A stretch of 64,000 bases of DNA from Vespula vulgaris (GCF_905475345.1 NC_066594.1:6371001-6435000), one strand, 5' to 3'; numbered from the stretch's first letter, positions 13,377 to 25,926 are shown. A program made the numbers and translations. The notes: generated from the letters alone by a model not told the origin.

Positions 13377-14157
13377 AAGAATAACGTAAAAAACGTAGAA
13401 ACTCGTTGAACCCCCGTTGAATAATGGCACCGAAGACAATTCGGGCCAGAATAAAACTTTGGTCAGGGCCACGGCATGGCCTCGCGCACAAAGACACGTT
13501 TCCTCTTCTTTTCGATTTCGATCGTTCGTTAATGATAATACAACGGAAAAGAAAATTACGACGGCTACGACGAGGACTACGACGGCAACGGCAACACGAC
13601 AGCTTTGCGTTGCGTTGCGGATTTTCGCTTGCGTATATACCCGCCGCGTCCTGACGTCACTCTGCAGCGAATCGATGAACAGTGCCGCGAGCGACCCTCC
13701 AGCACCCCCAAACGGTAACGACAATAGCCCCGTTGCATGTGTTGTCGCGCAATGGCGTAGGACTCTCTATTTCTCTATCTATGTCTATCTCTCTCTATCT
13801 CTCTCTACACCTCCCTCTTTCTTTCTCTCTCTCTCTCTCTCTCTCCTTCGACAGGTTCTCTTGCATTCGATTTTCCTCTCGAACGGTTGGCAGGGTAGAT
13901 TCGAAGCATAACAAAATGTTTGTGTGCTCGGTCGAGTGGTGGTCTGCGGTTGATAAGAAATTACCAACGGCAGACTCTCCATTGGTAGCTATTTGGAGAA
14001 CGACCCTTCTTCAATCCGCACCAGACATCCGTCGAAGGACACGTGCAAACTCGCATTTAGTGATAGACGCGGCATATGCCGTGTGCTTAACCGGTTTGGT
14101 TCATCGATCAGAAGTGAAGGAAGTTTAGTTAGGGACAACCCTCGAGTAAGTCTTACC
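12408..14157. other. Divergent interval between ACSL and the BMP-like gene
   Basis: Contains the 5' UTR and promoters of two divergent genes but no recognised coding exon. Long TC/CA microsatellites lie at about 13300-13378 and 13770-13850. The segment 13400-13720 is GC-rich. The reading frame of the BMP-like gene is open upstream to 13993, but that extension is unlike TGF-beta prodomains and I treat it as leader. Confidence 0.5.
13633..13659 (-). promoter_or_regulatory. Consensus CRE next to a TATA-like element, candidate ACSL promoter
   Basis: A perfect cAMP-response element TGACGTCA sits at 13652-13659. Reading the minus strand, the TATA-like sequence GGGTATATAC follows about 12 bases downstream (13633-13640). 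This spacing suits an ACSL transcription start near 13605, which would give the non-coding exon required by the acceptor at 12413-12415. Both elements are palindromic, so use by the BMP-like gene on the + strand is also possible. Confidence 0.4.
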
Positions 14158-15222
14158 ATGTGTTCTCCTGGTTCCTGGAGTTTAATAATAATTGGTATTC
14201 TCGCTATTTGTTGCGCATGGAAAACTGGATTCCTCTCGTGGCCGCGTTCTAGTGTCAGAGCTACGGCGTCGATAAGATTAGATCTTAGCTTGCCCTCCAC
14301 GGCTCTATCGATCAATCAGCATATCTTCAATTCGACCTCGGCTGGAAGAACGAATGATAAAAATCGTAAAAAATATCGTGGCACGGTATCGAGATATATG
14401 CTTAGACTTTACCATTTACGTCCGGAACATGACGTCGTCAGGGCACTCCAACCGATTCACGTTTCGGCACCTGTCACCGATGGAGGACGGATCGTCGAGT
14501 TTTCTGTACCGTTCGTTGATTCTCAGGAAACCTTGGAAACCGCAGAATTGCTCGGTACAGCAGGGACTATATTTAGAGTAAGGAGCATAGACGAGTTTTC
14601 GAGACAGACGACTCGAGAAAAAATGTCAAGGTCAAGAAGGGACGAGGCTTGGAGAGCCTTCAACGTTACATCAGCGGTCGCTAAAAGAAACGGGAATCTT
14701 GTTAGACTACATGTACACGGAAGAGTGTCTTACAGGCCAAGAGCGGACGGACCAATCTTGTTGTTGAGTTACAGGAAACCAAAAAGAAGGAAGAGGTATC
14801 GTCGTTCTACGTCCTTGGAAAAGGATGATAACGAGGATAATATACATTGGGAGGACGATGGTATTCGACGAAGACGTAGAAACTCATGCAAAAAGCGTCC
14901 GCTTTACGTCGATTTCGCTTTGATCGCTTACGACGAATGGGTCGTGGCACCGCCAGGATACGAAGCGTATCAATGCGCTGGAAAGTGTTATTACCCGTTC
15001 GGTGATCATCTCAGTCCGACGAAACACGCCATAGTTCAAACGCTCGTTCACGGTGCTCTTCAACGTACCGAAAGTATAAATGGTAATAAACCTGTCGGAA
15101 GAGCGTGTTGCGTTCCAACGAGATTGGCACCCACGAGTTTGCTCTATCTCGATTCGACTGGTACTTTGACGTATCAGTACGGTTACGAAGATATGGTGGT
15201 AGCGGAATGTGGTTGTCGGTGA
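14158..15222 (+). CDS. BMP10: BMP9/10-like TGF-beta family ligand
   Basis: Single-exon coding region of 354 residues from the ATG at 14158. That start opens directly into a hydrophobic signal sequence (WSLIIIGILAICCAW). The prodomain carries NxS/T sites (FNST, FNVT). A polybasic furin site (RRRRR, about residues 237-241) precedes a 113-residue mature domain with the seven cysteines of the BMP cystine knot (SCKK, YQC, GKC, ACC, ECGC). The core motifs PLYVDF, W-V-V-A-P-P-G-Y-E-A-Y and L-S-P-T-K-H-A-I-V-Q match BMP9/BMP10 rather than Dpp, Gbb or activins. Family knowledge: it is a secreted dimer signalling through type I/II receptor kinases to Smads; a BMP9/10 homologue has been described in Tribolium and is absent from Drosophila. 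The poly(A) signal AATAAA is at 15331-15336. Confidence 0.88.
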   Translation: MCSPGSWSLIIIGILAICCAWKTGFLSWPRSSVRATASIRLDLSLPSTALSINQHIFNSTSAGRTNDKNRKKYRGTVSRYMLRLYHLRPEHDVVRALQPIHVSAPVTDGGRIVEFSVPFVDSQETLETAELLGTAGTIFRVRSIDEFSRQTTREKMSRSRRDEAWRAFNVTSAVAKRNGNLVRLHVHGRVSYRPRADGPILLLSYRKPKRRKRYRRSTSLEKDDNEDNIHWEDDGIRRRRRNSCKKRPLYVDFALIAYDEWVVAPPGYEAYQCAGKCYYPFGDHLSPTKHAIVQTLVHGALQRTESINGNKPVGRACCVPTRLAPTSLLYLDSTGTLTYQYGYEDMVVAECGCR

Positions 15223-15324
15223 TCATCGTATTAGTCGTTTTTCTAAGATCTATTTATCGTTTAAAACGTCATTATTCTTTGTAGATAAGTTATAAGACCT
15301 AGTGTTATAACTTTAGATATTCTT

Positions 15325-15336
15325 TTTATTAATAAA
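15325..15336. terminator. Palindromic bidirectional poly(A) signal
   Basis: TTTATTAATAAA is a perfect palindrome, so AATAAA can be read on both strands. It lies 103 bases past the BMP-like stop on + and 230 bases past the MTP stop on minus. I see no other AATAAA for MTP between 15336 and 15566, so the convergent genes probably share this element and their 3' UTRs meet or overlap here. Confidence 0.6.
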
Positions 15337-15565
15337 ATTTTAACCCTTATCTACAAACATGTCACGTTTATAAATAGCATCCTTGGCGGACGACGAACAG
15401 TAGAAAACAAAACAAGAAAGGATAGGGTTAACTTACGCGCACACGATCATATACATACAAATAATCTTTAGTCTCTTTGTTGTTCGTGTGAATTAAATAT
15501 CCTATTGCGCGACACCATCGTCGATGTAAAGTCTTCGTTTCGATTTTCGATTTATAGATTATTTC

Positions 15566-18500
15566 TTAGCTATACACTTTAGAACACATTTCGTTGTTCT
15601 TTCTGTTAAGCAGGTACGATCTGCCAGGGGAGAAGAGTTTTATTCTTCGCGTTTTTCGTAATCTGTGCCTGCTGTTGGGTATCCTCTCGATTTTGTAGAT
15701 CTGTTGTTTGATCAATGTGTCCGGTTGGCTGAGTCTCATGCAAAGTGAGACTTGACCCGAAAAATCTACGTCGGTGGTTAGCTCCAGTTTCGGTTCCATT
15801 GTCAACGAATATTCTGTCATGCTTTGGACGAAATTCGAACGCAACTTGCTACCACCTTGAATTACGATACCAGCACTCATGTCTACCAAGGAATGAGCGT
15901 TTCTCGACCAAAGACTCAATTGAATTTGTCCGGCAAGATCGAAACTCATGGCACCTTGAACATCCATCTCGTTTACGAAACCAGCTGTAAGTGGTATGAA
16001 CTCGCTGTGACTGTGCAGAGATGTTATCGCTTGGAAAGCTGGCGTTCTTTCGGATGCTGTTCCGGACCAAACGTGTCCCATCAATTCTCCTTGACCTGAG
16101 AAGAACACGAAAGGCCTTATACCGACACCTAACAAATCGATCTCCATTCCAGCTGTAGCTGTTTCGTCGTCGGCGTCTACATTCTCATCTTGATTCGAAG
16201 AAACGAAATTACTAAGACCACGAGCGAAAAGACCAAGAGAAAACATTGTCTCTTCGTGTTCACCGGTTTCCAATACCACGTTTACTATACCACGTTTCAA
16301 CAATCCAGCGTTTATTTCTTGAATGGTTACGAGAGATCCATTACTACCCCTTGATTTCAAGAAACTTCGTGAAAACGCCGTACTCAATCCTTTTTGAGCT
16401 AACACATGATAATTGTTAACCTTCCGTCGAAGTTCATCGAAATTCTCTTTCAGATTACGTGCGAACGTTTGATTTTTTTCAGATAATTGTTCAAAACGTT
16501 GACTCAAATATTTACGTATCTCGTATGGCAGATCGTTACTGGCTAAAGACTCGACGAGTTCTCGAAGTTCTTCCTTGGACGGTCCACTTTCTAGAATGAT
16601 ATCCAATGCGAGAGTACGAGCACTGCTGTCTCTCTTAGATTTACCGATCTGATAAAACGTCTTAAATGCAGCTTCCTTAACGTCAGATGTTATATCTTCA
16701 CGTGGTAGTGCTGCTAATGCACGCCAAGCTACGATACTTGTAGCAGAACTCGTATCTTCGGCGTATTTTAAAAGTATTGGAATGGCTTCCTTACTCTTTA
16801 AATTTCTAAGAGCTCGTAGAAACTTTATCTTACATTCTTCTCCCGTACAACTATCTAAACCTAATTCTAAACTAAATCGTGCCTTTTCTATCACAGCCGA
16901 GGTTCCGCAATGTCTTGCAATCGCTGCTGCTGTTAAAGCGTACGTTTCCGATAGTTTATCATTTTGCATGGTCTCTTCCGATCGCCTAAGAATATCCTTG
17001 GCTATATCAGCATCCGGAGTTGGAGACATGGACAAGGCCCAAAGATATCTCTCAGTATCATCGCCTGTCTCATCTTGCCTGAGTATCTTCATAGCAGCTT
17101 GATGTGCTGCTGGTGTCGAGGTCGAGCCGTAAAGGTCCAAAAGTTGCGTCTTCAGCTGTCGATAACGTGGACTCTTTAATAATTTTACTAATTGTTCGGT
17201 GGACGTTCGTTTGACTAGAGGTAACAGCTTCAAAAAAGCCGATGCGGATTTCGTCGTTCCCAAAGCCGCATTATTTAAAGACTCACGATAATCTTCGACC
17301 ATTTGTTCCAACTGAAATGAATTATTTTTTTATCAGTCTTATGTAAAATCTTTTTCCTTTTTTTCTTTACTTTTTTCTTACATTTCTTTTTCAACTTATT
17401 TTTTAATTGGAAAAAATTGCTTTTTTTTATATATATATATATATTTTAAATAAATATGTATCAAGCACATACAAGAAATTGTAATAAAGTATATACCATT
17501 GGACATCCAGATTCTGGGCAAGTAAAGGGTTCCATTTCCAGTTCTATGTCAGTTTCTCTGTAACCAGGTTGAAGAAGAGCCACAGCGTGTTTAACGGAAT
17601 TTGCCTCTAAATGTGCCACCTTGGTATCTTTTGGAATCTCTACTAATAATCTCTTCGACGTAACCATACTACCTACTTCCGGTCTGGTCACCAAAGTCAA
17701 CTGGTGTTCTTCCTCTTCCTTTATAATCGTTGGTAATAAAAATGGCGACAAATCGTACGTAACATTACGATAACTAACAAGGTTCACATCGAGAATAGAA
17801 TTAGGATGTTGTTTCTTTGCCGGTAAAGCGTTAGTGTTGATTTTACAATTGTGTTTACGTTTCAGTATGGTTTTCGGTCCCAAAGAAACGTAAGAAACCG
17901 TGCAAACACCCGATGCATCCTTTTCGCGTATCTCATCGTCGAGAGTTTTGTATTGAAAAATACTCGCCAAGCCACGTTTCAGATTCTTCGATGACACCGG
18001 CTCGGACGTATCCAAATAGAGCGCTTTAATTTCACCATTTTTCCACAAAACGATTACAGGCTTTTGAGATATTTCATTGACTCTTGAGGAATGTTCTACG
18101 AAACCCTCCGGTTCTGGTGCTTTTCGCGATTTAATCAATAATTGCGGCGATGAAATCTATGTACGAAAAGAAACAAGAAAAAAATTTATCAATTTTTTTG
18201 TTTTGCCTTAACAGACATTGCACATCAAAATCTTTCCAAAGTCTGTCATAGATATTTTTATAATTGAAAAAATCAAACAAGTATTTATCGAATTTGTTAA
18301 TTGCACTCAAATCAATTTACGAATTCGTTCAAATCGTATAAACGTACTTACGTAGAGAATAACGATGTAGAAAATATCACAAATTAAATAACTTAAGAGA
18401 TATCGTCGAAATTCGTATCGACGTTTCTCCTTCGATCAAAAAGCAAACACGATTAATCGTTCATTTAATTTAAATGTAAGTCATGTAAAAGGTTATCGAT

Positions 18501-19044
18501 ATTACCGGGATTTCATCGCAAGAGAAACCGTATTGCCAAAGATAAAATTATATGCACGTATATCGACTTCGTGTGTACGTAGCTGTTTATACGAAAAATG
18601 CTTTTTTTTTTATCTTTTTTTATCTCTCTTTTTTTTTTTAACAAAGATACATGCTCTTGGAAATGGTACTACCATAATCAAAAAGAATAAAATACATTCA
18701 ACTTAAATACACACAATACATTATGTAATAATATATAAATTACTTTTTTTCACTTGATCTATAGATCATACATTGAGATGGTGGAAAAAATAACATAAAA
18801 CCAAAACAAAAGAATCTAAAAGACAATGGAACGTAATAACGGTATTTTCAAAATGGATTCCACAAAGTACATACGGTAGATCGTTAACGGGTTTTTACAC
18901 TTGCAATTGAAATCAATTGTACGAGACGATATATTAAGCATACCATACTACTTAATCGAAACGACACATCACGCTTTGGAAGACGTGACATTATTGTTCT
19001 ACGTGCGAGTCATACATACATACATACATACATACATACATACA

Positions 19045-19078
<34 letters not shown>

Positions 19079-19337
19079 AAACGAAATAAAATGTAATATC
19101 AAATAAAATCACCTCGATATTCAAAAGAAAAGATTCTGGATCGTTGGGATCCCTCCAAACAGCGGACACATCGAGCTCAGCAGTTAATTGAAAGCCAACG
19201 TCACCGGCAAACTTGGAGGGTCCAGATTCTCTGAACAAAACTGTTGTAGTTAGCTGGTATTTCAGGCCACTTCCGACATCCCAACCTTTGATGGCACTGG
19301 CTACGGCTGAAAATATAATGCACAATATCCAATACAT
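15566..19337 (-). CDS. Mtp: Microsomal triglyceride transfer protein, large subunit
   Basis: Coding exons 19337-19113, 18156-17497 and 17311-15566 join in frame to 876 residues (human MTP is 894). The protein lies in the ER lumen, where with protein disulfide isomerase it loads lipid onto nascent apolipoprotein B-type particles such as insect apolipophorin. Seen in order: signal peptide (MYWILCIIFSAVASA); vitellogenin-like N-terminal beta barrel with the family motif K-R-G-L-A-S-I-F-Q; a cysteine pair near FTCPESGCP; a helical repeat region with A-I-P-I-L-L-K-Y-A-E; and a C-terminal lipid-cavity sheet (GLFARGL, GIRPFVFFSGQGELMGHVW) ending near NEMCSKVYS. The large 1746-base last exon is unusual. 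An acceptor at 19353-19355 precedes this ATG, so the exon has an upstream 5' UTR exon. A second N-terminus is possible through exons upstream to 22894 (see separate entry). Family assignment is secure. Confidence 0.95.
19010..19075. repeat. CATA microsatellite beside an MTP splice donor
   Basis: About sixteen CATA units start only some 40 bases inside the intron that follows the MTP signal-peptide exon (donor at 19112). Confidence 0.9.
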
Positions 19338-21833
19338 GTTCTTCTTCTTCTTCTGTAATTAACAATGTTCTAACGTCGTCGTAGTTATTATAGGTGTAGG
19401 TTGTTATTATTATGGTTGTTGCTCGATCGAAAAATTTGCTTTGCAATTTATATATTTTTCATTGATGATGACAACAGTTGTTATTAAAGAAAAAAGAATG
19501 GAAAACAATAACGATAGAATGAAAATGCCTCCAGAAATAAAAAATCAGAAAGAAAACATCAGGAGGAAAGAAAAAATATTGTAACTCGAATAGTTGATTT
19601 ATGAAATCAGATTGGTTCTCTGTTTTTTTTAGAATTGATAATACGTGAGTATGACTTTCGACTTTCGAACGAAATGTTAAGAGCCACGAGGCGACCGATT
19701 ACGAGTTTACGCGTCGTCTGTTGGGTCCACTGTAGTCGAAGAACCGCTTCATGAGTCAATGTTGGAATAGCTTGTGTGAGTAAGAGTGCATGTATGAGTA
19801 AGAGTGCATGTGTGAGTAAGTATGTCTGCTGCTGTATCTCTGTTGTATATGTGTGTGTGTATGTGTACGTCAGTGTATGATTTTATATCTGTGTCGGAGG
19901 ACCAGTGACTCCTCACGAGAGTATACATCTAACAAGCTACTAAAAGGTCACCGTTAAGTCGCGACGAGATTCTAACGATTGATATTGCTACTAACAGACA
20001 GAAAATTAAATTTAAATGAACCAGACGAGAATATGGATAAGTAGATGAAAATAAAATAAAAGAATAATCTTCTTTAACGTATGTAATTTGTTTAACTGTA
20101 TGTAATTAATTATTTAATCTTTAGATATATATATATAAGTATATAGTTTGTATGTGTATATGTATGTATGTATGTATGTATGTACGTGTGTGTGTGTATC
20201 TGATAAAAATCCTATATGCAAAAAAAAATACTGATAACTTTCCGAAGTCCCGTAAAAAATGATCTTACGAAAAAATTCTGTGGACCGTAGAACGAGCCCC
20301 CCTAAAGTAGTATAATTTTTTTTTCCTTTCTTTTTTTTCGTGAAACACAAAATAATAGACATATTTCAGATAGTAACAGCCATATTTCTTTCTTTTTTTT
20401 TTTTTTCTTTATTTTAATTGGAGTTAAAGTAACAAAGGAAAAAAATAAATGATTCAAGGTGACCCATATATATTCATGATAATATCTTTTTTCCTCAAGT
20501 GCAAGAATGCCGAATATTCATTTCGAAATTGCATTGTTTTTTTCGAAAGTGAAAAATTTTTTTTTTTTAACATCGAATTCTTTCTCAAAAAAAAAAAAAA
20601 ACAGACATTAGTCGCATAACACGGACGAAAAATAATTAATTTGCGAAGTATTTTGAAACAAGAAAAAATATATGCGAACGAAAAAATATTTACGAGTAAA
20701 ATGTATTGTGTGTTGCAAGATGAAAAAAATTATAACCTCTTTGATCCTACGCTCCGCATGAATTTTTATAATCTTATTATCGAACGAAAATGTTTTCTGA
20801 AAATGTATTACTTCCTAAGATTAGAAAAAAGAAAAACAAAATTATAATAATAATAATAAAAAAGAAGAAAAAAGAAAAAGAAAAATGAAGAACATAAAAA
20901 ATGCGAAAAGATTTTTATACGTATCTCATTCAGTGCTATTAAAATTTCTTTTACAAAGTAAATCATTTAAAATTAGAACAATCTTTTTTTTTATAAGTGA
21001 TATTAATTATCGATAAACATAATTATTTTATTGTTAAAATTGAATATTACTCACCTCTATGGTATCTTTTTTTTCTTTTTTTTCTTTTCTCTTTTTATAT
21101 ATAAAAAATACAAAATCTACGACTAATTTTTGTCTCAACATTACCGACACTTTCACCATTTCACCAAAACGAGTTTAGAAGAAAAAGAAAGAAAGAAGAA
21201 AAAAATGGACTTCATAAGAAAAAAGTGAACGACCCATTTTAACGGCAGTTACGATCTTTTTTCGTTGTGTAAATAAGATTAATAAAGCTAAATATATGAG
21301 TAAATGTATTTAGCGAGATACCTGAATCGCGGAACAAATTATTATTATAACGGTATTAATGTAACGATAACATTATGAGAAGCTTTAAGGTTATCGTAAA
21401 TTTTATGCGACGTGCATACGTATTATTAGCTATTCGAAAAGAAGAAAAGAAACAGATAACTTGAATACACTGACAAACACGCTTTGTCGACTGTTATTGA
21501 ACAATATTACGGTTTATTTTACGATTTCGAACTGGTTTGATCACTGGTTAAACATCTAACCCAGAGGAGTTGACTCGTCAAACAGGATTTGTGTATTCTG
21601 GCGGGAGAACACTTTTAAAACGTGACAAGACTACTAATAATTCCTACGTAATAAATTAATTATATAGTTATATAGATACGATTGTTTCATTTCTGTGAAA
21701 TATTTACATATTGTATAATAATTATTTGATACGTTATATGATCTAACTTCTTTTCTTTTTCTTTTTTTTCTTTTTTTTATCGTATAAGATTTTTAAATTG
21801 AGTAAGGTAGTAGCAAAGAAATTGGTCAATTAC

Positions 21834-22606
21834 CTGGCGCCATCTGACAGTAGGAACCTGTAAAGAAAAAAAAAAAAGAAGGAAACTTTATATAAAATTT
21901 GGTCTTTCTACGATGTTTTTAAAAAGAACTTACACGATTGAACGTTAATTTTGAATAATAACTTACATTAAATATTAATGCTCGTGTGTATGTGTGTGTG
22001 TGTGTGTGTGTGTGCGTAATTGCATATTCATATGCGTAAAATGGAAAGTGAGAAATATATAACAAAAATATTTATAAAAAAATCAATAAGGACGTAACAT
22101 TAAATTTACATATATACATACATATACATACATACATATATACATATATATATTATATATATATTATATATATACTTAATATTACGTCTGTATTGTGTAT
22201 AACATATACATATACATATACAAAAAAAAATGTATCTTATCATATATACATAAAGACGAAACAGAAATTCGTTACAAGGCGGGTGAAGTGTCGACCAATG
22301 ACGAGACACCTTACTAATTACAATACGATCAGCGATTGGTCGATCGTCGTTCAATTGTTCGATAATCAACGGATGTTCTTATCGATCTCGTATTCTAGTC
22401 TAGCAGGATGTATTATCGCCCACTTAAGCTCATTATATTTTTTTTCTTTTATAAATATAATCGTTCTACATGCATACAACACACACACACGCATACACAC
22501 ACACAGATGCAATCATACATACATACATACATACATACATATACCTGAAAAAGAAATTTTTACGATAATGACGATGTAGGAGAGGATTTCGTCATAAGTA
22601 AGAATG

Positions 22607-22661
<55 letters not shown>

Positions 22662-22894
22662 TAGTAAGAAGAAAGAAAAGAAAGAATAGATAGATAGAAA
22701 GAGAAAGAGAGAGAAAGAGAGGTGGCGCACGTGTGTCATAAGATAAAATGAAAAAGAACATAATCACGCGTGGTAAAGTAGGAAATGACTTTGTATCAGG
22801 GAGGCCAACAGCCTCTTTACTCACCGAAGAGTGTCAGAAGGTAGACGAGGTAAACGATCAGAGTAGTGAACGGTGGCCTTTTAAGACAGGCCAT
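21834..22894 (-). CDS. Mtp: Probable alternative 5' coding exons of MTP
   Basis: Two exons on the minus strand: 22894-22825 (ATG at 22894, donor G|GTGAGT) and 21857-21834 (strong polypyrimidine tract, CAG acceptor, donor G|GTAATT). They encode a hydrophobic leader starting MACLKRPPFTTLIVYLVYLL and then GSYCQMAP. The open phase (one base) fits the internal acceptor ATATTTTCAG at 19307-19309, inside the exon that holds the other MTP start. Joining there continues as A-V-A-S-A-I-K-G-W-D-V-G in the MTP frame, giving an 897-residue isoform with a different signal peptide. Using the acceptor at 19353-19355 instead would shift the frame. I see the splice sites and the frame match; that the exons belong to MTP is inference. 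Confidence 0.6.
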
Positions 22895-23233
22895 ATCTTT
22901 ATCCTCGTTCCTTGTAGACGATCTTTCTCGATCCTATTCCTCTTAGATTTTAAACGCTTCTACAACGTTTCCGCAATGCTCTTTCTCTTCTCTAAACTTT
23001 CTACGAATATAAACAGAAATTATAATTAGAGACACAGAAAAGTATAGGAAAGTACAGGACAGTACAGGACAGAGCGCTGCGTTATCGTGACGGGACCGGC
23101 ACCCGTCAAACCCCCTTATCCCCCCACTGTCCCCCTCCGACCCTCCCTTTTCCTCCCTCTCTCCTTCGTCTTATCCTCCAGTCATTCTCATTTTCCTTCT
23201 CCTCCTTTTTTTTTTCTTTCTTTCCTTGTCTTG

Positions 23234-23272
<39 letters not shown>

Positions 23273-23898
23273 GTATTTTTTCTCTTTCTTACTCGTACAT
23301 TAGATCGTTCATTCGTTCGTTCGTCCGTTCGTTCGTTTATTCGTTCGTTCGTCGTTCGTTCGTTCGTCGTTCGTTCATCTTCCGTCCGTACGTCGCGTTG
23401 TGCCGCCACTGCACTCTTCTCTCCAATCCTAGTTTATTCTCTTCTTCGTATTGGTAAAAAAAAAAATAAGGAGATTTATAATAGGCGGGAACGCGAAGTG
23501 GGGTTATGTTGTGCATTGGTGTGATATGTGTGTGTGTATGTGTTTGTGTAGTAATACCGGATATCATATAAAATCTAAATATAATATTCGTCGGAAGATA
23601 GCCAATCAGATCTTATTCCAACATATTTTGTATTTTAAAAAATCGCGCCAGAAATATTTGCGTCGTCATACCACAATTGCATTCCTATTCGAATACTTTA
23701 TACTTGCAAATATATCTTTTTGCAAAGAAAGCACGTATGATCGCAATTATCGTGATTAATATTATTAGATATTATTGAAAGATCTATGGTCAATAAATTT
23801 TCTTTATTGTTTTGATTCTCTTCTTCGTAAATTCGATGATTAATGGAACAAGCATCCTTGGCAGTTATTCCAAATTCGAAACGATTATCTAACGTCAT

Positions 23899-23948
<50 letters not shown>

Positions 23949-24446
23949 CCTATGATATCTTTTGTATTTAGAGAAAATATAAATGATTGAAAATGTGATA
24001 GATTATTAATTACAATACCTGTTGATAGCCAATACCGTCAGAGCAACGTTTATAAAATATTTAACGTTTTCTTTGAAAATTATATTTGATAGTCTCTCTT
24101 ATCGACTAGTGAAACGCTAAACAACTTATGGAAAACTGATGGGAATCAATTCTAGCTCCTTAAAATATCCCGTCGATCGAGCTACTATGTATACAGCTCC
24201 CTCAGTAATACTAAACAATAAATATTTCTTATCGTCTTTATCATTTTCATGGAATCTTTGAACTAGTTATAACCTTTCTTATCTTTCTACGCTTTCGTTT
24301 TGTATCATAGGTCTCTTGATATCTCTTTAAATATTATGATGCTTACGTTAAATATTAAAAAGTTCACGAACTAATTAACAAGTTTCCGGCAATACGAATT
24401 TTTATATATAAATTTTTTGTTCGTGTTCGTCAACAATTCAAACATG

Positions 24447-24484
<38 letters not shown>

Positions 24485-25188
24485 CATCATACATACATAT
24501 ATATATATATTATTTTTTATTTTTTATTATGAATGTTTTTTTCTATTTTTATTCATTTTTTATATTATATTTAACGAGTTATTTTATTCTTAAAATATAA
24601 AAATAATAAGTAATTAGAAAATTATGACATTATGAAATAAATTTTGTTTTTATCATATTTCAGAAAGAATTCGTTTCTTCAATCGATATTTTCTTATCGA
24701 CTGAGAAAATATATCACCTATCGGTAATTTACCATATATCAGAAAGAAATAATAGATTTTAACGTCGAAAATAATTTATCGATGTAATAAGTAAAACTAA
24801 ACATAGCTCATTTTCTGAATGATAAGATAAGAGTTATTTCGTACGTTTTTAATAAAAATAAAAATAAAGAAAAAAATATTTAAAAAAATGAAAAATGTAC
24901 ATAAAAAATTTTTTTCTAATCAGCATTATCAGCAAATCAAAATGTTAAAATTCAAGGATTGTTATTCCAGTGTTGCATAACATAAAATGGATAAATCGAT
25001 AAAGCAAGTAGCATGTAATATTTTTACATGAATTATCGTTCTATTACATATTTGCAAATAAAAATACAATACAGATCAAATATTTCTGTCTACCGATATA
25101 CCAAAATTATAGAAAATATGTCCCCTTATATTTGCTATTTATTCCATTTTCCAAGAAAAATATAATATAAAAATAGATTTAATCATTA
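22895..25188. other. Intergenic region between MTP 5' end and the P450
   Basis: No coding exon recognised. The first part (22900-23450) is locally CpG- and pyrimidine-rich and probably includes the promoter for the upstream MTP exon. It also holds a TC tract at 23239-23268 and a TTCG/CGTT tetranucleotide array at about 23303-23375. A TA tract lies at 23901-23944 and another at 24450-24477. At 25138-25143 there is an AATAAA on the minus strand, 46 bases past the P450 stop, its likely poly(A) signal. Confidence 0.45.
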
Positions 25189-25926
25189 TCATTTTATAGG
25201 TATAAATTTGACATGAAGCGGTTTCGTTGAAGTCAAAATCATATCTCCCATGAATTTAGCATCATCCAATTCGTCCACTGGTTCTAATCGAAAATGATGC
25301 AATATGTAGGCTAACATTACTTTAATTTCGAGGAGAGCGTATTTTTGACCTATTAAAATAAAAAAAAAAGGAGAAAAAGAAAAAAGATGAAACAATAATT
25401 TCGAGTTGATCGTTTGTTGTATGCAACATTTACCAATACAGTTTCGTAATCCTGCACTAAACGGTATGTACGAATAAGGATTACGATTCTTTATGTTTTC
25501 TGGTAAAAATCTATCAGGATCAAAAATCGTTGGATTTGGCCAATAGTTTGGATCCTTGTGTATACTGTAAATACTTAAGCGACAATCCACACCGGCTGGG
25601 ATTAAATGATTCTCTGAAAATTATAATATGTGTGTTAATAATTTTTATATTTGATATTTTGAAAAGACTAAGAGAAAGATTATTAAATGTAATTATTTTT
25701 CTGTAATTATATCACATACCCAATTGCAAGTCCTCTAATAAATAACGTGATATAGAAGGAACGCTAGGATACAAACGCAGTGATTCTTTTATGCATCTTT
25801 CCATATATGAAAATTGACCAAGCATCGAGATCGTCAAATTACAATCATTTTGTTGCATGATATTGTTCACTTCGTTTCTTATACCTTCCTATAAATCAAT
25901 AAGATCATGTATTGTTCATGAATAAA

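Noticed and set aside
13417..13911. A 164-codon + strand frame and its antisense upstream of the BMP-like gene
   Set aside because: It is built on TC microsatellites and a GC-rich CGA repeat; no recognisable domain, and it fits better as divergent promoter sequence.
13993..14157. N-terminal extension of the BMP-like protein
   Set aside because: Open in frame but would bury the signal peptide 55 residues inside; the ATG at 14158 gives a proper secretory start.
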